64,000 bases of DNA, taken from assembly GCA_023091735.1 (NCBI GenBank), contig JALKBU010000098.1:1-64000 (forward strand), read 5' to 3'. This document shows, piece after piece, positions 41,880-51,574 of the stretch. The translations under genes were made by a program, and so were the position numbers. The first letter of the stretch is position 1. Each line of letters opens with the position of its first letter. The notes beneath the pieces were generated by a model that did not search any database, was not told where the DNA came from, and saw nothing but the letters and a program-made list of their open reading frames with translations. The DNA is from Trichomonas tenax. Lineage: Eukaryota > Parabasalia > Trichomonadida > Trichomonadidae.

Positions 41880-42143
41880 TTAAGTAATTAACTTTCTTTG
41901 CAGTTTTGTAATTCCAGTCAGAGCCTTTCCAATGACTTTCTCTGTTGCAGAATTACCGAGGATGTGCTTTGTCTTGAAAGCGTAGTTTAAAGCTTTGTAA
42001 TTATTGCCAATGGGTCCAAGAGCTAATAAACCGCCTTCTATAAGGAGTTCCTTACCATTTCCACCTTCTGTGCAATAGGTGTAGGCTGATCTAGTGAAAT
42101 TGATTATGCTGTATGCAGCAAGGAGTGTTGTAAGGATGACCAT
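41880..42143 (-). CDS. Small membrane-associated protein of unknown function
   Basis: An 87-residue protein. The first 15 residues (MVILTTLLAAYSIIN) are hydrophobic and could be a signal peptide or membrane anchor. A second weakly hydrophobic stretch (LLIEGGLLALGPIG) follows, then a basic tail (GITKLQRKLIT). I do not recognise a family. Support for it being real comes from a clean ATG, an initiator five bases upstream and codon use like its neighbours. Confidence 0.55.
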   Translation of the reverse strand: MVILTTLLAAYSIINFTRSAYTYCTEGGNGKELLIEGGLLALGPIGNNYKALNYAFKTKHILGNSATEKVIGKALTGITKLQRKLIT

Positions 42144-42147
42144 TTTG

Positions 42148-42154
42148 AAAATGA
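42148..42154 (-). promoter_or_regulatory. Initiator (Inr) of small membrane protein gene
   Basis: The minus strand reads TCATTTT four bases before the ATG. A second candidate, TCACTTC, lies a few bases further upstream. Confidence 0.4.
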
Positions 42155-42564
42155 AGTGAGAAGTCTTATCGAAATCCTTTGGTGACTTGTCTTACAAATT
42201 TATAAAGACTATCTTATGTAAAATAATGAATATTAAATAAATCCATATATGTTATCACTTTATAACGACAATACTCTATCGTGTGTTATTGTTTGTGAAA
42301 TGAAAGTTTGATGAATATATTATTACCTCAGTCTAATATAAAAATCTATGTACTTGATGATTTCTATGCTTAGGTGTCGGTAATTTTTTCGAAATTGATG
42401 AAATTGTCTCCGAATTTTATAATTTTGTCGGAAAGTGTTTAGTGAGTTGATTGAGGCCTGTAATGATACTTCTAATGTACTTAGGAGTATCTGCCCTAAA
42501 ATATGTTAATATATAACGAATAAGCATCACATCAAAAATAGATTTGTTTTCCAACTCGAAAATT

Positions 42565-42822
42565 TGACAAATAATGAATTTGCATGTCAAATAATACAAA
42601 ATAAACACAAGCTACTAAATTAGAGATGTTTTCAAATTCATTATAAGACATCCCTTCAAAATTCTCATTATTGAAAGCAGTATCTTTGAAGGGATGTTAG
42701 GGAAAAATGTCATGTAAAATTCAACGATAGAAATGTAATATCAAATTTTGTGTTAAAATTGTTATGTAAAAGAATTTTGACATGTAAAATTTACGTGTCA
42801 TAATTTTGTTGGAATTTTGACT
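42565..42822 (+). promoter_or_regulatory. TGTCA/TGACA motif groups upstream of LRR-PP2C gene
   Basis: The proximal group has cores starting at 42778 (TTTTGACATGTAAAA), 42796 (TTTACGTGTCATAA) and 42818 (TTTTGACTTGTAA), spaced 18 and 22 bases and ending about 40 bases before the ATG. A separate pair at 42565 (TTTGACAA) and 42585 (TGCATGTCAAA) is exactly 20 bases apart, and a lone copy lies at 42709 (ATGTCATGTAAAA). Confidence 0.5.
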
Positions 42823-42863
42823 TGTAATTATCTCAATATAAATTTTAGCCAGAAAATTTTATC

Positions 42864-44777
42864 ATGAGTGGAGAAGTTGAGATTACATCGCCTGAATATT
42901 TAATTCCAAAGCTTCAGAAAATAGCAACATCTTCTTCAGTTGTTGCTTCACACATTGGATTGAACAATATACCCAATTTACTAATGATTTTCCAAAATAT
43001 AACAAGTCTTGATTTATCATCAAACCCGATCAACTCGATTGACGTACTTTGGGGCAGTGCATTACTCAATCTTCACAGATTAAACCTGTCTGCGTGCTGG
43101 TTAACGCAGTTACCTTACGGACCACCATCATTCTTCAATACTCTGTTAGAATTTTACCTGGATGGTAATTTCCTGTCAAGGAATCCGCCAAATTTCTCCG
43201 TTTTTCCGCATTTGAAGAAACTTTCAATAATTGGAAACGATTTTACAGAAATTCCTGTCTTACCACGATCTTTGGAAACATTAATTTACAGAATGAACAG
43301 CTTCTCATGCATACCAGACTGCGGAATAACAACATTAGATGCATCATATTGCAACACTCCAAATAACATTAAAATATTAGCAAGACAACTGGGATACTTA
43401 GATATATCACATGGAACGCTAACTGGTGATATAGTTTTGCAGTCTGTTCCACTTCTTTCACAAATTAATCTTTCTCATAACTCAATCACTTCAATAAACT
43501 TTGAAAGTTCACGTAGATTGACAGAAGTTGATCTTTCCTATAACGGACTCGAATCAATTCCTTCTGTTCTCTATACACTTCCAATGTTGAGAATTTTGAA
43601 GCTTCAACATAACGTTATTTCAGAAATAGATACAAAAATATCATCGCTGAGAAGACTAGAATATCTTGATATATCTCACAATTCAATTTTCACTGGAAAA
43701 ATCCATCTTCCAGATAGATTGAAAGATTTCTTGGGATCGTTCAATATATTCTTAGCTTTCTCTTCTTTCCCGCTTTCTCTTGAAACATTTGATGCTTCTT
43801 TCTGCAAATGTCTTGTTATACCGTCATCAATCCATAAGATGAAATCATTGTCGCTATTCTTCGTCAACAAAATTTACTTCTCTCAGTCAATGCTTTCCAT
43901 CAAGTTTACTTCGAATCAAGATGGTACAGATGGTACAGCAAATGAGAGTGAGAGACTCATTCCTATCATAAGTCCACCGGTTCCTGAACAGTCACTTATT
44001 AATGATAGCCTTGGCAATGGAATTGGATGCAGTGCTACACTTGGACGATCTACAAAATTCGAGGATAACTTCATGTACTTGAAACATGGAAATGCACTGT
44101 TTGTTGGTGTGTTTGATGGGCATGCGGGACATGAAAGTGCTCTCATTTCAGCCGAATGCTTTACAAGAATATTGCCAAAGTTTGATTTCGAACAATTTGC
44201 ATCAACTAAATTTAATCCAAAGACAGTCAAAAACTTCCTTAGAAGATCATTTGCTGAAGTCAATGATGAGCTCAGGAACAGAAAAGTTAAAGATGGTACA
44301 ACAGCTGTAGTTGTATGCTTATTAGATAGCCATGGTGCTGTTGCTCATGTCGGTGATAGTTTAGCTCTTTTAGTTGGAGCCAAGAACTCAAAGCTTTTAA
44401 CGAAAATGCATCGTCCAACAGACAAAGAAGAGTTCTCAAGCTTAAGAAAGAAGAATATGTTCGTCAGCTCTGACTGGCGTGTTGATGGAAAACTCTCTGT
44501 TTCGAGAAGCTTAGGAGATTTCTGGTGTTGTGGAGGAATGTATGATGATGCCGATGTTTCCTTCTTCGAGTTGGATGATGATTCTCTCTCCATTGTCCTT
44601 GGATGCGATGGATTATGGGATTATGTTGATGAAGGAACAGTTTGCAGCGTTGTTAGAGAAATAAGGGATCCTGTTAAAGCCTCTAAGCTCCTCCAAGATA
44701 TTGCATTCGCTTCTGGATCTCATGATTCCATTTCAGTAATTGTCGTCAATGTTGACAAAAAATCTGTTTGTAATTAA
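42864..44777 (+). CDS. LRR-PP2C protein phosphatase
   Basis: A 637-residue protein. Residues about 40-330 are leucine-rich repeats (ITSLDLSSNPINSID, LTEVDLSYNGLESIP, LEYLDISHNSIF). Residues about 370-632 form a PP2C (PPM) Ser/Thr phosphatase: ATLGRSTKFEDN, the metal motif GVFDGHAGHES (about 413-423), DGTTAVVVCLLD, VAHVGDSLALLV, SVSRSLGDF and GCDGLWDYV (near 582). The metal-binding aspartates of motifs 2, 8 and 11 appear present, so it should be active. The LRR-PP2C order recalls PHLPP and the phosphatase part of yeast adenylyl cyclase, but there is no PH or cyclase domain. The LRRs probably choose the substrate. Confidence 0.9.
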   Translation: MSGEVEITSPEYLIPKLQKIATSSSVVASHIGLNNIPNLLMIFQNITSLDLSSNPINSIDVLWGSALLNLHRLNLSACWLTQLPYGPPSFFNTLLEFYLDGNFLSRNPPNFSVFPHLKKLSIIGNDFTEIPVLPRSLETLIYRMNSFSCIPDCGITTLDASYCNTPNNIKILARQLGYLDISHGTLTGDIVLQSVPLLSQINLSHNSITSINFESSRRLTEVDLSYNGLESIPSVLYTLPMLRILKLQHNVISEIDTKISSLRRLEYLDISHNSIFTGKIHLPDRLKDFLGSFNIFLAFSSFPLSLETFDASFCKCLVIPSSIHKMKSLSLFFVNKIYFSQSMLSIKFTSNQDGTDGTANESERLIPIISPPVPEQSLINDSLGNGIGCSATLGRSTKFEDNFMYLKHGNALFVGVFDGHAGHESALISAECFTRILPKFDFEQFASTKFNPKTVKNFLRRSFAEVNDELRNRKVKDGTTAVVVCLLDSHGAVAHVGDSLALLVGAKNSKLLTKMHRPTDKEEFSSLRKKNMFVSSDWRVDGKLSVSRSLGDFWCCGGMYDDADVSFFELDDDSLSIVLGCDGLWDYVDEGTVCSVVREIRDPVKASKLLQDIAFASGSHDSISVIVVNVDKKSVCN

Positions 44778-45288
44778 TAAATGCTTATATTCGACTTTCA
44801 CGAAATACAACCTTTTTTATAAATTCAAAGCAGAAAACAATAATTCCAAAATAATGAATTGATATCGAGAATTATAAAAAAGATATATTATAAAAAGTGA
44901 AGCTGTACAAATAGGGATATTATTTTCAAGTTATAATTTGATAAAATGATTTTTGCCATGTAATTTTTAATTTGGCATAAATATTTTTTATGAAAATAAA
45001 TATGGATATGGTGTTCACTGACATTGTCTTTGATAAATTTCATAATAATGACAATTTTATTCAAAGGAATCAAAGATATTCAATTTTTTTGACTAAGCGA
45101 GCGAAACCATGTTGAAATAGTCCACCGTGACATAGTTAAGCTATTACATTAGCCAAAACAAGAGAACAATTATCATTTCAGATTGAATTTCTCCAGTCTT
45201 ATAATTTTCCATTCACACACAATCATAAAATCCAAAATAAATGATATTCCTCGTTCAATGTGATGTGAGGAATTTCCCGCCATTCCTG
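44778..45288. other. Intergenic, no gene seen
   Basis: AT-rich spacer, about 510 bases. The reading frame of the next gene is open back to an ATG at 45241, but that stretch contains the initiator and is treated as non-coding. Confidence 0.55.
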
Positions 45289-45295
45289 TCACTTT
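45289..45295 (+). promoter_or_regulatory. Initiator (Inr) of UAP56-like gene
   Basis: TCACTTT, a full match to the trichomonad initiator, 15 bases before the ATG at 45310. It lies inside the longer open frame that starts at 45241, which argues that the shorter protein is the true one. Confidence 0.6.
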
Positions 45296-45309
45296 TATAT
45301 AGTTTATTA

Positions 45310-46578
45310 ATGGCCGATCCACTTGAGGACGAGTTATTGAATTACGACGAAGACGAAGCAGTCGATGCCGCCCCACAGAAGGAAAAGGAGCAGCGCGGCC
45401 ACTACGTCGGCGTCCATACAACAGGTTTCCGTGAATTTTTGCTCAAGCCAGAATTGATGCACGCTATCAGCGACTGTGGCTTCGAGCACCCATCACAGGT
45501 CCAGCAAGAGTGCATTCCACACGCTTTACTCGGCACAGATATCATCTGCCAGGGCAAGTCTGGTATGGGTAAGACCGCTGTTTTCGTTATTTCCGTTCTC
45601 CAGCAGCTCGATCCAGTTCCAGGTGAGGTCTCCTGCCTTTGCATTGCACCAACAAGAGAATTAGCTTTCCAAATCACACAGGAATTCCAAAGATTTACAA
45701 AGTTCATGCCAGACGTCAAGTCTGTCTGCCTCTACGGTGGTATTCCAAAGCAGCAGAACATTGCCACACTTAAGGAAGATAAGCCATCAATTGTCGTCGC
45801 TTGCCCAGGTCGTTGCCTCGACTTAATCAAAGACAAGAAAGATAACGCTTTAGATGTTTCCAAGGTCAAGTTCTTCATCGTCGATGAGGCTGATAAGATC
45901 TTTGATCAGCCAGACATGAAGGATACAGTCAACAAGATTTACAAGGCCCTTCCAAAGGACAAACAATGCCTTTTATTCTCCGCCACAATGCCAGATGCTA
46001 TGAAGGACATATGCCGTTCATACACACACAATGCCACAGAAGTTTTCGTTGATGATGATAAGAAATTAACACTCCACGGTCTCCAGCAATTCTACGTTAA
46101 GCTTGCCGAGAACGAGAAGAACCGCAAGCTTGTTGATATCCTTGAAAACTACAAGTTCAACCAAGTTGTTATTTTCCTTGACAAGAAGGAGCGCGCAAGG
46201 AATCTTACCACCCTTCTCAACGAGTGCGGCTATCCAACAATCGCCATCTACGGTAACATGAAGCAGGAGGACCGCATTCGTGCTTACAAAGAATTCAAGC
46301 AGTTCAAGCACCGTATCCTCGTCGCTACCGATCTTATCGCACGTGGTATCGATGTCGAGCGTGTTAACATCGTTATCAACTACGATATGCCAGATTCAAC
46401 TGATACATACCTACACCGTGTTGGCCGTGCAGGCAGATTCGGAACAAAGGGCCTCGCTATTTCCTTCGTTGTTACAGAAGATGATGTTGCTATGCAAAAG
46501 AAGATCCAGGATAGATTTGAACTCAAGATCGACCAGCTCCCAGCATCAATTGCTCCAGACACTTACATGAATGCCTAA
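45310..46578 (+). CDS. SUB2: DEAD-box RNA helicase UAP56/Sub2 (DDX39)
   Basis: A 422-residue protein, the normal length of UAP56/Sub2, which acts in spliceosome assembly and loads mRNA-export factors (TREX). Family marks are the start MADPLEDELLNYDEDE, the Q-motif region FREFLLKPELMHAISDCGFEHPSQVQ, and motif I GKSGMGKTAVFV. Motif II is VDEADKIF, followed by motif III SATMP, motif V LIARGIDVERV and motif VI YLHRVGRAGRFG. Typical UAP56 proteins have DECD in motif II; here it is the generic DEAD. I chose the start at 45310, because the initiator lies inside the longer frame. Codons are strongly biased, suggesting high expression. Confidence 0.93.
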   Translation: MADPLEDELLNYDEDEAVDAAPQKEKEQRGHYVGVHTTGFREFLLKPELMHAISDCGFEHPSQVQQECIPHALLGTDIICQGKSGMGKTAVFVISVLQQLDPVPGEVSCLCIAPTRELAFQITQEFQRFTKFMPDVKSVCLYGGIPKQQNIATLKEDKPSIVVACPGRCLDLIKDKKDNALDVSKVKFFIVDEADKIFDQPDMKDTVNKIYKALPKDKQCLLFSATMPDAMKDICRSYTHNATEVFVDDDKKLTLHGLQQFYVKLAENEKNRKLVDILENYKFNQVVIFLDKKERARNLTTLLNECGYPTIAIYGNMKQEDRIRAYKEFKQFKHRILVATDLIARGIDVERVNIVINYDMPDSTDTYLHRVGRAGRFGTKGLAISFVVTEDDVAMQKKIQDRFELKIDQLPASIAPDTYMNA

Positions 46579-47706
46579 AAAACAATAATTAATTTATATC
46601 CAAAAATTATGTCCAAAAAAAAATGAATTTTTCAGCCAACGAGTTTTAGCCATGATGGAAATCAAAAGATGATGATGACAACACAGTATCATAATAACTG
46701 TTATTGCCAATCTTGGTTTCTAAATAAATTTACGAAATTTACATGGCCAAAGGAATAAATCTATATCCCAATCCTCGTAATCAATCCCTGAAAAACTCGG
46801 CTCTATAACTCATAACAATCATAATTTTGATATTTGAAATAATATTTGTTTGTTTTCTTTTAAATAAATTACCATGAATATTGATAATTGCAGATAGAGT
46901 GCACCTTTAACTCAGCTTTATACAACCCAAAAAGCATTTTATTTTTGCTTACAAAATCATATTTTTAACAATTAAAGCGTATCTTTATGATAATTTGATA
47001 TTGCTGAGGCAGCTTATTTCAATTCTGAATGTTCCTCTATCATTGTCCCGCTCCGATTTTATTATGTTTGATAAATCATTATTGAACTAAAAGTGATCAT
47101 GATTAAGCTTTCATTATTAATTGAGAATAAAAATATCAATATAAAACATCGATAAATCACAAATTTTGTAATATTTTAGGTCAAAATTCTTTCAATTCAT
47201 TAACATTTCTTTGGAGAATCTAATTTCTCCATTTTAATCATGATGCTCATTTCGTTCTTTTATTAATTCAGGATAAATCAATTTCAATTCACAAATTGAT
47301 TGAAATCTGCCCACATTTATGCACAAAATGCCACACTTCAAATTGTCATTGCAATTATTAAGTAAAACCACCTCATTAGCATAAAGAAGCTAATCTCAAC
47401 GAATCAAATGTGGCATTTAGACCTATGGATGAGTGATTTATATATGAACATCGAAATAATGATGTTCCGCTGGCGGGATTTTAATAATTCCTAATACAGG
47501 ATAATAATTAAAATCTGTACGTTAAAAACTGGACGTTTAGATTGTATCAATTAAACGTCCAACTTCTCAATTTTTAAATTTAATAATTTATCTAAATAAT
47601 GACCATCAGTGGCAATGCAGTCCCGTAGTCCACAAACTCTCTGAAGATGTAAAGAAATTATTTTTCACAGAAAAGTTGAACGATAGATCCATACGTTTAA
47701 AAACAA
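46579..47706. other. Intergenic with one short palindrome
   Basis: A 1.1-kb AT-rich spacer with no recognisable gene. At 47530-47539 and 47552-47561 there is a perfect 10-base inverted repeat (TGGACGTTTA / TAAACGTCCA), about 150 bases before the Myb start. It could be a regulator site or a transcript hairpin. Confidence 0.5.
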
Positions 47707-48633
47707 ATGAGTTCAGAGAAAGTACCGACAGGGAGCGAGCCCTTGGCACCAACACGTGTGAGGATGCGGTCTGCACCAACTCGCTTCTCATGGCGTAACA
47801 GTGATGGTGGAAAGTATAGAACACGCAGTGAAAAGAAAAATCGAAGAGACAAGAAGAGACGCTATGGCTCCGAGAAGTGGGCTGATGCTCCGGTTACTGA
47901 CTTCATCAACGGTTCCTGGACCAGAGAAGAAGACGAAGCGATCGTAGACTGGGTAAACACACATGGACCTACATCATGGACGAAACTGGCTGAATCACTT
48001 CCAGGAAGGATAGGAAAGCAGTGCCGTGAGAGATGGCACAACTCCCTGAACCCTACATTGATCAAGACAGGCTGGACACTCAAAGAAGACCAAATCATAT
48101 GCAAATTCCAGTTCAAGCTAGGAAATCGTTGGGCGAGAATAGCTGAGATGCTTCCAGGACGTACTGATAACGCTGTTAAGAACAGATGGAACTCTACACT
48201 CAAGAAGAGAGCCGCACAAATTCTCGCAAACTTGCCACCAAGTCCAAAGAAGCACTCTGAATCATCAGAGGAGTCTGACCCAACAGATGAATCATTTGAC
48301 GATGAGACAAAGACAGCATCTTCACCAACACATGCCCCAGAAGATGAAAAGATCATTGAAGACGAGAAAAAGAACATTGACGTCCCTTTGCTACCAGAAG
48401 ACTTGCCGACATTGGTGATCCCAACACCAGCATTCGAAAAAAACTCTGTGGTTTTCACAATGCTTTCTCCAATCTCTCCTACAATGAGGACATCCCCGTT
48501 CTTATCGACAATTGACAAGGATTCGCCAAAGGCTGATTGGATCGAATCGTGGGAGAATCAGGAACAGGAAATTACGGATAGTATTGGACAATCTAACATT
48601 GGGTTGTTCGACATATGCTGCCCAGAGTTGTAA
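47707..48633 (+). CDS. R2R3 Myb-like DNA-binding protein
   Basis: A 308-residue protein. Two Myb repeats: R2 at about 69-117 with tryptophans 71, 91 and 110 ([15 protein letters not shown]...[13 protein letters not shown]), and R3 at about 121-167 with tryptophans 123, 142 and 161 ([17 protein letters not shown]). Both recognition helices are intact. The N-terminus is very basic ([12 protein letters not shown]), a likely nuclear signal. The C-terminus is acidic and Ser/Pro-rich ([24 protein letters not shown]), a likely activation or phosphorylation region. Mybs of this kind act as sequence-specific or core transcription factors in trichomonads. Target genes cannot be told from here. Confidence 0.93.
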   Translation: MSSEKVPTGSEPLAPTRVRMRSAPTRFSWRNSDGGKYRTRSEKKNRRDKKRRYGSEKWADAPVTDFINGSWTREEDEAIVDWVNTHGPTSWTKLAESLPGRIGKQCRERWHNSLNPTLIKTGWTLKEDQIICKFQFKLGNRWARIAEMLPGRTDNAVKNRWNSTLKKRAAQILANLPPSPKKHSESSEESDPTDESFDDETKTASSPTHAPEDEKIIEDEKKNIDVPLLPEDLPTLVIPTPAFEKNSVVFTMLSPISPTMRTSPFLSTIDKDSPKADWIESWENQEQEITDSIGQSNIGLFDICCPEL

Positions 48634-48850
48634 TCATATGTTTGAATGAATTAATATGTGTGTTGATTTAAAAATCTTTTTATTTTAACTTAATTGGGGA
48701 CTCAATTTAGTCCAAGCATTTTCTTCCAAAACCAATATAAAACCATCGAATAATACTTCAACTACTATTTGAAATTAGCACAAAGCCTTAAAATGAAAAA
48801 TTTGTTTGAAATTTTTATGTTATATTAGTAAAAAGAAAGATTAATGTATT

Positions 48851-48922
48851 GGTTCCATAGTGTAATGGCTATCACTGGGGACTCTGAATCCCTAAATCCA
48901 GATTCGATTCCTGGTGGAACCA
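48851..48922 (+). tRNA. trnQ-CTG: tRNA-Gln (anticodon CTG)
   Basis: A 72-base cloverleaf. Acceptor GGTTCCA pairs with TGGAACC, followed by discriminator A. There is a D-arm GTG/CAC with a TAATGGCTAT loop. The anticodon arm is GGGGA-CTCTGAA-TCCCT with anticodon CTG (reads CAG, glutamine). The T-loop is TTCGATT in a CCAGA/CCTGG stem whose innermost pair is a mismatch (A-C). It closely resembles eukaryotic tRNA-Gln. The TATAGT and GATTCGATTC stretches serve as internal polymerase III A and B boxes. No intron. Confidence 0.93.
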
Positions 48923-48925
48923 AAA

Positions 48926-48938
48926 TTTTTCTCTTTTT
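48926..48938 (+). terminator. RNA polymerase III T-run terminator
   Basis: Two runs of five T (48926-48930 and 48934-48938) right after the tRNA-Gln, the usual polymerase III stop. Confidence 0.7.
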
Positions 48939-49064
48939 CTTCAAAAAAAATTTTTAACCTTTTGTTTTAAAATCATTCAAGAAATAGGAAAAAAAACTCA
49001 AAATAATACAAATACAACAATATTTACTAACAATAAAGATATTCGATAAATATATTTTTCAAAA

Positions 49065-50093
49065 TTAAGATGAAAGGTAATTATACATATTTTGTGCTTG
49101 CAGCTCTTGTTCTTTCAACCATTGTATTGAGCACAAATCGTTAGCAGACATTCTTTGATCTGGATTTTTCTCCAATAAACCAGCAATCACTTGTTTCAAC
49201 TCATTTGGTATAGATGGTATATCTGGGAACTCTAATTCGCCTAAATCTAAACTCTTCGAAACGTTCTTCACATAATTTTGTTCAACTTGAACTAGACCAC
49301 GTTCCAATTTGTATGGATAGCATCCGTACAGAAGGACAAAAACTGTAACGCCAAGACTCCAAAGATCTGGTGGACAAGGTTTATATAATGTTGGAGAAAC
49401 TTCTGGCGCCATAAAAATGGGTGATCCTGTATATCCTGTAAGCATTTCATCGTCTGATTTTAATATTGCTGAAACTGAATAATCGCATAAAACGTAATTA
49501 CCGTCAATAAGCAAAATATTTTGAGGTTTGATATCTCTATGAACAATCCTATGCGAATGCATATACTGCAAAGCATTTCCAATCTGGTTTAGTAATTGAA
49601 TTGCTCCAGAAACAGATATTTCTGGTTTGTTAGATGGTGTGAGTGCTCCATGCTGTGCTAATGGCATTGTTACAATAAAATCGCCTGTTATCGATTTGAA
49701 ATGCGAGTAAACTTTCAAACAAAAATTATTATCGAGCATTTTTGCAATTTCTACTTCCAATGGAATGCCATCGCGAAGGTTATTGACTTTTTTATATCTT
49801 TTGAGTGCTACATGCTCAGCTCTATCGTCCTTAATTGCTTCATAAACAGCTGCTTCTGCACCATCACCAATTCTCCGTATTATAGTGTAACCCTCGATTT
49901 CATCTTCCGCTGATTGGAAATATGTTTGTGACTGCTTCGTATTTTTGTTGTTTGCATCCTCGCATAGACTAGAAGCGAATTCATCGCAGAATCTGTTGAT
50001 AGGATTTGAAATAACGGCCAACAATGGGTGTTCAGCGGTTTCGCCTGCACCGTTAACACTCCTGTCGTCAACCTTTGAACCACTAATACCCAA
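49065..50093 (-). CDS. CaMKK-like Ser/Thr kinase, no ATG at expected start
   Basis: A complete kinase domain (about 69-330): loop IGDGAEAAVY, Lys98 in VALKRY, Glu113 or Glu115 in PLEVEIAK, HRDIKPQN, then CDYS where DFG is usual, APE, DLWSLGVTVF, and NPDQRMSANDLCSIQWL. The C-lobe with LEFPDIPSIPNELK is like CaMKK/LKB1-activating kinases. The first residues (xGISGSK) form a good N-myristoylation site, which would put it on membranes. However, the codon at the Met position (50091-50093) is TTG, and a stop lies upstream without any ATG between. The next in-frame Met is inside the kinase domain. So it uses a TTG start, has lost its start, or the base is a sequencing error. Confidence 0.8.
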   Translation of the reverse strand: MGISGSKVDDRSVNGAGETAEHPLLAVISNPINRFCDEFASSLCEDANNKNTKQSQTYFQSAEDEIEGYTIIRRIGDGAEAAVYEAIKDDRAEHVALKRYKKVNNLRDGIPLEVEIAKMLDNNFCLKVYSHFKSITGDFIVTMPLAQHGALTPSNKPEISVSGAIQLLNQIGNALQYMHSHRIVHRDIKPQNILLIDGNYVLCDYSVSAILKSDDEMLTGYTGSPIFMAPEVSPTLYKPCPPDLWSLGVTVFVLLYGCYPYKLERGLVQVEQNYVKNVSKSLDLGELEFPDIPSIPNELKQVIAGLLEKNPDQRMSANDLCSIQWLKEQELQAQNMYNYLSS

Positions 50094-50165
50094 AACGAAG
50101 AAAAGCAGAAAAGTGTCACTAAATTTTCAAAAGAGTTCCGATTTTTTACCAATTACATCTTACAT

Positions 50166-50498
50166 TGTCAAAAACATTTTTGAAATGTCAAATAACCCTT
50201 TTCTCCTCATCCAATGGTTTTTGATGCTCTTTTATTATGTCAATCTGCTAGCCAACATAATTATAATCTTCCACATTAATACGAACCATTTCCAATATTA
50301 TGACAAATTTTACATTACATGGCAATTATGAATTACTCAAAAACGCGTATCTCGAAAAATAACAGATAAAATCAAAAGATATTGTAATAATATATTTTAC
50401 ATCTATAGCCTATTAAATTGGTAAAGTTGCAAGCTTGGAAAAGGACTATTCTGTGATTTTTCACTGGATTAAAATTCTTAATTCTAGTTTACTTGTCA
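50166..50498. promoter_or_regulatory. TGTCA motif pairs upstream of the kinase gene
   Basis: The spacer between the kinase start (50093, minus) and the ankyrin gene's 3' end holds several motif copies. Cores at 50166 and 50186 (20 apart: TACATTGTCAAAA, AAATGTCAAAT) lie closest to the kinase. Cores at 50301 (TATGACAAATTT) and 50320 (TTACATGGCAAT) are 19 apart, and a single TTTACTTGTCAAAA is centred at 50494-50498. No other gene is recognised here. Confidence 0.45.
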
Positions 50499-50615
50499 AA
50501 AAATGTTATTACATTGCAGATTTTATTGAAGAGGAAAATCGAATGATCTTTAAGGATCTATGATAAAGGATATATATTTTAACATAACATTTACTAGAAA
50601 CAAAAAATATAAAAA

Positions 50616-51548
50616 TTATTCATTTGCCTTATTAAGCTCTTCGATCCTATCATATAGACTGTTAATTGATTCTTTGAGTGTATTGATATTGTCGCGCAAC
50701 TCTGCAACCATTTCATCAGAAGCTGGAATTCCTTCTGAATTTGTTGGATTTTCAACAGGTGTCGGGACATATTTCTTGTATAAGCTATCGATTGAATCCA
50801 ATGTCATGCCATCCAATTTGTCAGCCAGTTCATTATGTCCATAAAACCTCGCTAATTCTGATGGAGTTTGTTCTTTGTCATTGAGAGTGTTCTTATCGGG
50901 TGTCGCCAACAACAATATCTGGCACATATCCCAATCATTTCTATAAGCAGCAATATGCAAAGGAGTGTTTCCGCTCATTGTTTTATGCATGCAATCAGCG
51001 GGCTGTTGTGGAGATTCATCACTTATCGGTGTATTTTTGAATAATATTCTTTCTATTTCGATATTAAATTCTGGTTGCATGAAATTTTGCGTTAAAAGAA
51101 GTGCCTGGCCGTGACGACAGAATGACACTGCGATGTGTAATGCAGTGAGGTTCATATCTTTCGATAATAATGATTGTACAGGATAATCAATATTTGCTTG
51201 AATATATTCTGTCTTTAGAAGAATTTGCATGCAGGAAGGATTCTCAATAATGGCAGTGTAGTGTATTGGTGCCCATCCGTTGCAGCAAATGCTTAAATCT
51301 GGTTTTAAATTCTCGATAAAATAGTAAAGAACTTCGCTTTTTTCACAAGCAATGGCGAAAATCACTGGAGTTGGATCTATTAATTCTGGAAATACGCGAT
51401 TTAGTGCAGGATTCTTCACAGGAATTTTATGATGAATAATTAATTTGCGATTTACATCCATATGAGTGAGCTGGAGCTTCTTTATTTCTTCGATTTTTCC
51501 TTCTTGAATTGCTTTTATCACTGATTCTTCGAAATCATACAAGCTCAT
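50616..51548 (-). CDS. Ankyrin-repeat protein with C-terminal coiled coil
   Basis: A 310-residue protein starting MSLYDFEESVIKAIQ. It has about five ankyrin-type repeats, the clearest being GWAPIHYTAIIENPSCMQILL, NLTALHIAVSFCRHGQALLL, GNTPLHIAAYRNDWDMCQILL and QTPSELARFYGHNELADKL. The end (ELRDNINTLKESINSLYDRIEELNK) is a clear coiled coil, so it probably forms dimers. No signal or membrane segment; cytosolic scaffold or regulator. The frame is open ten codons further upstream but without an ATG, and that stretch holds an initiator (TCATTTT), so I use the ATG at 51548. Confidence 0.82.
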   Translation of the reverse strand: MSLYDFEESVIKAIQEGKIEEIKKLQLTHMDVNRKLIIHHKIPVKNPALNRVFPELIDPTPVIFAIACEKSEVLYYFIENLKPDLSICCNGWAPIHYTAIIENPSCMQILLKTEYIQANIDYPVQSLLSKDMNLTALHIAVSFCRHGQALLLTQNFMQPEFNIEIERILFKNTPISDESPQQPADCMHKTMSGNTPLHIAAYRNDWDMCQILLLATPDKNTLNDKEQTPSELARFYGHNELADKLDGMTLDSIDSLYKKYVPTPVENPTNSEGIPASDEMVAELRDNINTLKESINSLYDRIEELNKANE

Positions 51549-51567
51549 TGAAATTAATCTAATAAAA

Positions 51568-51574
51568 AAAATGA
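51568..51574 (-). promoter_or_regulatory. Initiator (Inr) of ankyrin gene
   Basis: The minus strand reads TCATTTT, 19 bases before the ATG at 51548. Confidence 0.45.

Noticed and set aside
45241..45309. 23-codon extension of the UAP56-like helicase
   Set aside because: It contains a perfect initiator (TCACTTT), and family members begin at the MADPLEDELLNY position.
47862..48518. 218-codon open frame antisense to the Myb gene
   Set aside because: Its Ser/Phe/Val-rich content mirrors the Myb gene's acidic tail; it is a shadow frame.
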